NCBI RefSeq assembly: GCF_009712475.1
Contig: NZ_VCJO01000024.1
Span: 1-55,093, forward strand
DNA: 55,093 nt
Source of the DNA: Micromonospora sp. CP22
GTDB lineage: Bacteria > Actinomycetota > Actinomycetes > Mycobacteriales > Micromonosporaceae
Reading direction: 5' to 3'
Shown: positions 51,371 through 55,093 of the stretch, piece after piece
Position numbering within the stretch: the first letter of the stretch is position 1
Layout: every line of letters begins with the position of its first letter
Notes under the pieces: model-generated
What the model saw: only the letters and a program-made list of their open reading frames with translations
What the model was told of the DNA's origin: nothing
Databases searched by the model: none
Made by a program: the position numbers and the translations under genes

Positions 51371-52051
51371 ATGACAGATCTCCTGCCCGAGTCGCTTGTC
51401 GGCAAGACCATCGCGGTCCTGGGTGGTACGGGCCCGCAAGGTCGGGGCCTGGCCCGCCGATTCGCGGCCGCCGGGCTGGCGGTGGTCATCGGCAGCCGTG
51501 ACCCGGAGCGGGCCGCCGGCGCCGCCACCGAGCTGGCCAGGGCGACGGGCGGCCTCGTGTCCGGCATGGACAACACCGGTGCGGCCGACGCCGGGGACAT
51601 CGTGGTGATCGCCGTTCCCTGGGAGGGACATGCGGACCTGCTGAAAGGGTTGGCGACCAGCCTGGCTGGCAAGGTGGTGGTCGACTGTGTCAACCCGCTC
51701 GGCTTCGACAAGCAGGGAGCCTATGCGCTCCCGGTTGAGGAGGGATCGGCGACCCAACAGGCGCAGGCGCTGCTGCCGGACAGCATCGTGGTCGGCGCGT
51801 TCCACAACGTGAGCGCGGTCACACTCGACGACCCGGAGACCGCCTCGGTCGACACTGACGTCCTGGTGTTGGCAGATGTGCGGGAGGCGGTCGACCTGGT
51901 GCGGGATCTGGCCAGCTGCATCCCGGGCGTGCGAGGCGTGTACGGGGGGCGGCTGCGCAACGCACACCAGGTCGAGGCACTTACCGCGAATCTCATCAGC
52001 GTGAACCGCCGGTACAAGGCGCATGCAGGGATCCGGATCACCGACATCTGA
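51371..52051 (+). CDS. npdG: NADPH-dependent F420 reductase (F420:NADP oxidoreductase, 226 aa)
   Basis: This Rossmann-fold protein transfers hydride between NADP and coenzyme F420. The dinucleotide loop is TIAVLGGTGPQGRGLARRFAAAGLAVVIGSRDPERA (about 13-48). DIVVIAVPWEGHADLL, VVDCVNPLGFD and VVGAFHNVSA are characteristic blocks, and the last part VYGGRLRNAHQVEALTANLISVNRRYKAHAGIRITDI is the family C-terminus. It could supply reduced F420 to the LLM enzyme at 38426. An AGAAGGAG ribosome binding site lies upstream. A decayed relative is at 49196. Confidence 0.9.
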   Translation: MTDLLPESLVGKTIAVLGGTGPQGRGLARRFAAAGLAVVIGSRDPERAAGAATELARATGGLVSGMDNTGAADAGDIVVIAVPWEGHADLLKGLATSLAGKVVVDCVNPLGFDKQGAYALPVEEGSATQQAQALLPDSIVVGAFHNVSAVTLDDPETASVDTDVLVLADVREAVDLVRDLASCIPGVRGVYGGRLRNAHQVEALTANLISVNRRYKAHAGIRITDI

Positions 52052-52149
52052 CGGGGCGACTCCGAGGTCTACGGCCGGCCGACCACGATGGGGTCACCGT
52101 GCCATGACCAACGCTTGGGTGGTCGTCGTCCTGGCCACACCCTTCTACA

Positions 52150-52338
52150 CTTCGCGCACTCCTGGGCTGCGGCTCGCGGTGGAAGTTCACCGCCGCCGGC
52201 TTCCACGACCTGTCGGTGACCGGCTCTGGGCTGCGCCGCGTCGTGGACACCGTGGCACAACTGGCCTCGTTGAAGATCGAAAGCGTGGGAGCGGTCACCC
52301 GCTCGTGGATCACTCCAACTCTGATGGCGACAAACTGA
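52150..52338 (+). pseudogene. Possible C-terminal gene remnant
   Basis: The frame ending with TGA at 52336-52338 reads GFHDLSVTGSGLRRVVDTVAQL then LKIESVGAVTRSWITPTLMATN, which has normal amino-acid composition. No start codon with ribosome binding site fits upstream. It could be the tail of a gene whose front was deleted. I cannot assign a family. The rest of 52052-52389 shows nothing else. Confidence 0.3.
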
Positions 52339-52389
52339 TGTGTCCAGCGGGCCATCGTGTTGCCCGCACACTTGTGGAAAGAGCGCGCG

Positions 52390-53352
52390 ATGTCCCACCC
52401 TGCCACCGGTCATAGTGGCGACCGCACCTGGCTCGTCGCCGTCGCCGCCAGTTTCTGGGGTTTCTCCAGCCTGCTGCGAGAACCCCTTTCCCGGCAACTG
52501 CCGGTGTTGAGTGTCGTCCTCGTCGAGCACATCGTCCTCGTGCTTCTCGTCTCGCCCTGGTTGATCCCTGCGCTGCGTTCCCTCGGCCGGTGTAGTCGGC
52601 GCACCAGGGTGGGTGTGCTGGTCATCGGTGCGGGATCATCGGCGCTGGCTACCACACTGTTCACCGCGGCATTCCGGCTAGGTGATCCGATCACGCCGCA
52701 GGTCCTGCAAAAGTTGCAGCCGGTACTTGCCCTGGTGCTAGCTGCCGCCCTGCTCGGCGAGCGCGTAACCCGGCGGTTTCCCTTGTTCGCGCTGCCGGCG
52801 TTGGTCGGGGCCTGGCTGCTGGCCTTCCCTGATCCATTCGGTGTGACCATCGGTGGCGCGGGCGCGGCGGCGCTCGCGGTCGGCGCGGCCCTGCTGTGGG
52901 CCGCTGGAACTGTGCTGGGACGAATGGTCAGCCATGAGCTGTCCTTTCTGCACGTCACCACGTTGCGATTCGCCGTCGGCCTGGTCGCGCTCGCTGGCTT
53001 CGCGGTGGCGACACGCACGTCGGTCGCCGTACCGCCAGCGCTGCTGCCCCGGCTGGTGGTGCTCGCGGCCGTGCCGGGCCTGCTGGCCCTGCTGCTGTAC
53101 TACCACGCCCTGCAGAACACCCCCGCCTCCCGCGCGACCCTGGCCGAGCTTGCCTTCCCGCTGTCAGCCGCGCTCGTCGGCATCACCCTGCTCAACGGCC
53201 GGCTCGGCCCCAGTCAATGGGTTGGCCTCGGCCTGGTCCTGGGCTCGGTCGTCCTGCTCTCGCTACACGAACACCGCAGCACCCGCCCCGCCGTGACACT
53301 GCCGCAGCCCGGCTCCGAGCAGCGAACACCCAGCACGGCGTCACAGCGGTGA
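52390..53352 (+). CDS. EamA/DMT-family transporter (320 aa)
   Basis: Ten hydrophobic helices in two five-helix EamA repeats are visible. The first repeat runs from VAVAASFWGFSSLLREPL to LVGAWLLAFPDPF; the second from AALAVGAALLWAAGTVLGRMVS to LGLVLGSVVLLSLHEH. The TPQVLQKLQPVLALVLAAALLGE and ATLAELAFPLSAALVGITLLNGR blocks match helices 4 and 9 of the family. It is probably a metabolite exporter. The ATG at 52390 is preceded by GGAAAGAG. The Pro/Thr-rich tail is cytoplasmic. No operon link to the catabolic genes is seen. Confidence 0.82.
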   Translation: MSHPATGHSGDRTWLVAVAASFWGFSSLLREPLSRQLPVLSVVLVEHIVLVLLVSPWLIPALRSLGRCSRRTRVGVLVIGAGSSALATTLFTAAFRLGDPITPQVLQKLQPVLALVLAAALLGERVTRRFPLFALPALVGAWLLAFPDPFGVTIGGAGAAALAVGAALLWAAGTVLGRMVSHELSFLHVTTLRFAVGLVALAGFAVATRTSVAVPPALLPRLVVLAAVPGLLALLLYYHALQNTPASRATLAELAFPLSAALVGITLLNGRLGPSQWVGLGLVLGSVVLLSLHEHRSTRPAVTLPQPGSEQRTPSTASQR

Positions 53353-53460
53353 CGCCACCGACACCGGCGCGGCCGCACGCCCGCACGGGCACATCCTCGC
53401 CCCCGTCCCCGGCCTGCCCACCGTGCGCCGGGCCGACCGGTCCTGTCCTGCCGATCATGA

Positions 53461-53862
53461 GGGCCAGATGGGGTCCTCGTCCACAACTGCGGTGGTAAGG
53501 CAACCGTACGCTGGGACGTCGATATGGAGCATGCCACGATTCGGGTAGAGGTCGGCGGCAGGTCGCTGGAGACTGAGCAAGTAATCCCCGGATGGGATGA
53601 GGGAGGAAGTCCAAATGGTCTTCCAACGACGGGCGCGCGAGCGGAGCCCCTCGGTCCCAATGTTATTGAGAGATCCTTCGATGTTCCTGATGCGGAAGCG
53701 GCCATGCATGCCCAGCAACGCTCAATTGGAGCGGACCTCGGTCCGTATGATGGAATTCACAACAGTTGTGTCACCTACTGCGTGTCAATTTTGCGAGGTG
53801 GTGGCGTTGATATACCGGAGGGAGCGCGAGGAATGATTGCGCTCAAACGGACTCTAGGCTAG
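53461..53862 (+). pseudogene. Orphan polymorphic-toxin C-terminal domain with LVHNC junction
   Basis: Right after a TGA (53458-53460) the frame reads GPDGVLVHNCGGKATVRW. The VLVHNC motif is the hallmark end of the Hint/pretoxin region of secreted polymorphic toxins, after which the variable toxin domain begins. The domain that follows has RSFDVPDAEAAMHAQQR, then DGIHNSCVTYCVSILRGGGVDIP, a Cys-containing segment with nearby His typical of papain/NlpC-like folds. The delivery portion is missing, so this is an orphan cassette; an internal ATG at 53524 could still express it. The sequence is lower in GC than its neighbours. Confidence 0.72.
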
Positions 53863-53870
53863 GGGTTGCT

Positions 53871-54212
53871 TTGCCTGGTCAACGGGAACATCACGATGCT
53901 GTTCTTGCGGAGATCCTCCTAAGTGAGAAGGTTGGTTTAGCGCATATTCGTCTTGTAGGGGACGTTGTTTCGAATAGGGCTCAACTAAGTATGCTCTTGC
54001 AGGGTAGGGTTGGTCTTTCATTCGACCAGCGGGCAGAACTTGTCGAAGAGGTCCTTGGCTTAGAGGACGCTTACCAGGATGTGTGGTTAAAGGTGTCCTC
54101 CGACTCTTATGCTCAAAACCGAGAAGAATATCTTGCTGCTCTCGACCATGCGTTGAGAGCAGCTGCGGAGGGGATATCAAGCATCGTCCGAAGGATTGGC
54201 GGGAGTCCGTAG
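53871..54212 (+). CDS. Putative immunity protein for the orphan toxin (113 aa)
   Basis: A TTG start with AGGGG five bases upstream lies eight bases after the toxin-fragment stop. The product is a helical, soluble, acidic protein (LVGDVVSNRAQLSMLLQGRVGL; QRAELVEEVLGLEDAYQDVWLKV; EEYLAALDHALRAAAEGI). Small size, position immediately behind a toxin C-terminal domain, and low GC match immunity genes. The family is not recognised and the pairing is inferred from position alone. Confidence 0.6.
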   Translation: MPGQREHHDAVLAEILLSEKVGLAHIRLVGDVVSNRAQLSMLLQGRVGLSFDQRAELVEEVLGLEDAYQDVWLKVSSDSYAQNREEYLAALDHALRAAAEGISSIVRRIGGSP

Positions 54213-54320
54213 TAGGCTATTGCGGGTGTCGGGCTCCATTTGATGCATTACGGATCGCTGTCACTTGATCCGTGACACGTCCGGCTAGACGAATTTGGTT
54301 GTTCCTGTGACTACTGGTGT

Positions 54321-54715
54321 TCAGTCCCAGAAGCTGAACAGCAGCTCGCCGACTGTGGTCGGTTTCCAGTAGTTGATCGGGTCGTGTTCAGGTGGGCTGA
54401 GGGCGCTCAGGTCAACCTGTGACAGGGCGATCTGCAGATGCTCGGCGGTGAGGTCTCGGCGTCGGTCAGGGTGGTGAGGGCGGCGGCGAGGTTGGGTGGT
54501 CGACGAACGTCACCCTGGCGTCGCCCTTGACGCGGGGGGTGAAGGCGATGAGCGGCAGGGAGGTGTGCCGCAGCACCACAGATGTAGTTGTGGGCGTCGG
54601 CGATGCCGACCGTGTGGAAGTTCGGTGTGACGCCGGCGGGGGTGATGTCGAGGACGGTGGCGCCGGTGGCTCGGGCGGCGTGGTGACAGACGCGTCCCGG
54701 GCGGTCGGCCCGGGA
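54321..54715 (-). pseudogene. Multiply frameshifted hypothetical gene
   Basis: On the reverse strand normal protein-like segments appear one after another in different frames: ATVLDITPAGVTPNFHTVGIADAHNYICG, then LRHTSLPLIAFTPRVKGDARVTFVDHP, then LAAALTTLTDAE, then AEHLQIALSQVDLSALSPP ending NYWKPTTVGELLFSFWD before a stop at 54321. At least three frame changes are needed to join them. The intact ancestor is a protein of unknown function. Confidence 0.6.
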
Positions 54716-55093
54716 CCCGTCAGGTGGCCTGATTTCAGGCGAGCGGAATAGCCTAGATAAGGCGGAACCGGTGCCGGGCATCGACTTGTGTCGATCCTGG
54801 CACGCGAACCGGGTCGCAGCGGCATAGACAGCTGGCTGCTGTCATCAGCGTGCCACCAGTTGCAGCTCGCCGTTAATGACAATCATAATTGTCTGGTCGA
54901 CATCGGGCCTCCGACACGAACTCCCATAGCTTGACCATCGGTGTCGTCGGGTCCTCGCGGCCAGTGTTCCCGGTCCCTGCGTGGGTGACGTTTTTGGCAG
55001 GGCGGCAGCGATCACCCAGGGCCGTTGCGTTCTCGCTCGGCAAGCCAGTGAGCTGGGATGATGCTGGGTGATTGGCCTATGTGGAGGCGGTTG
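54716..55093. other. Window-end region without a supported gene
   Basis: No convincing coding frame is present in these 378 bases. The notable item is the AT-rich inverted repeat at 54878-54893. The last bases may lead into a forward gene outside the window. Confidence 0.4.
54878..54893. promoter_or_regulatory. Perfect 6-bp inverted repeat, possible operator
   Basis: GACAAT-CATA-ATTGTC is a perfect dyad in an AT-rich island of high-GC DNA. The flanking context (AATGACAATCATAATTGTC) recalls metal-regulator (Zur/Fur-like) boxes with their AATnAT core, but the match is loose. Target gene unknown; it could lie beyond the window end. Confidence 0.4.

Noticed and set aside
1..55093. CRISPR arrays, rRNA genes or prophage structural genes
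   Set aside because: No regularly spaced repeats, no rRNA-like blocks and no phage capsid or tail genes were seen on reading.

Overview
The window is high-GC DNA with dense, overlapping genes, many GTG or TTG starts and F420-linked enzymes. This fits an actinomycete, most likely a Micromonosporaceae-type genome. The genus cannot be fixed from the sequence alone.

Region 1 (1 to about 14.0 kb) is an accessory region of mostly unrecognised genes. It holds small hypothetical proteins, a gene cut by a remnant IS5-family transposase (1464-2262), a DUF4288 protein, and a large caspase-like/KAP P-loop NTPase fusion with membrane segments and coiled coils (5520-8438). It also holds a conserved-looking protein of unknown function followed by two closely spaced, 81% identical tRNA-like genes (8979-10563), and a convergent pair of helical-repeat proteins (10882-13448).

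Region 2 (14.0 to about 19.4 kb) is a partial actinobacterial type IV secretion or conjugation module: pilin-like protein, TrbL/VirB6-like membrane protein, PrgI-like protein, VirB4-like ATPase, and a coupling-protein gene cut off before its ATPase domain. No relaxase or integrase is present.

Region 3 (19.5 to 52.05 kb) is a large acyl-CoA catabolic island in four main transcription units. (a) 19643-22330 forward: Asp/Glu racemase-like protein, acyl-CoA dehydrogenase, enoyl-CoA hydratase. (b) 27151-22258 reverse: acyl-CoA dehydrogenase, VOC protein, MFS exporter, amidase, small AtzG-like partner. (c) 27370-37718 forward: a peptide/opine-type ABC importer whose binding-protein gene is frameshifted, then cupin, alpha/beta hydrolase, enoyl-CoA hydratase, MaoC hydratase, acyl-CoA ligase and a GntR/FCD regulator. 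(d) 37896-49166 forward: MaoC, F420-type LLM oxidoreductase, CoA-transferase, MmgE/PrpD, double RidA, a split MaoC hydratase pair, a thiolase-fold protein with a DUF35 partner, acyl-CoA dehydrogenase, CitE-like lyase, cupin and thioesterase. EtfBA and an F420:NADP oxidoreductase follow. The same 10-bp near-palindrome, CAAACGTCTG, lies in the 27.1 kb divergent promoter region and inside the promoter at 37.8 kb, so the GntR protein probably controls this island. The likely logic is import or release of an amide- or ester-containing substrate, CoA activation, oxidation, hydration, and retro-aldol or thiolytic cleavage. Electrons would pass to EtfAB and to F420. The substrate is not deducible.

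Region 4 (52.05 to 55.09 kb) holds a DMT transporter, an orphan polymorphic-toxin C-terminal cassette that still carries the LVHNC junction and is followed by a possible immunity gene, a multiply frameshifted pseudogene, and an AT-rich perfect inverted repeat.
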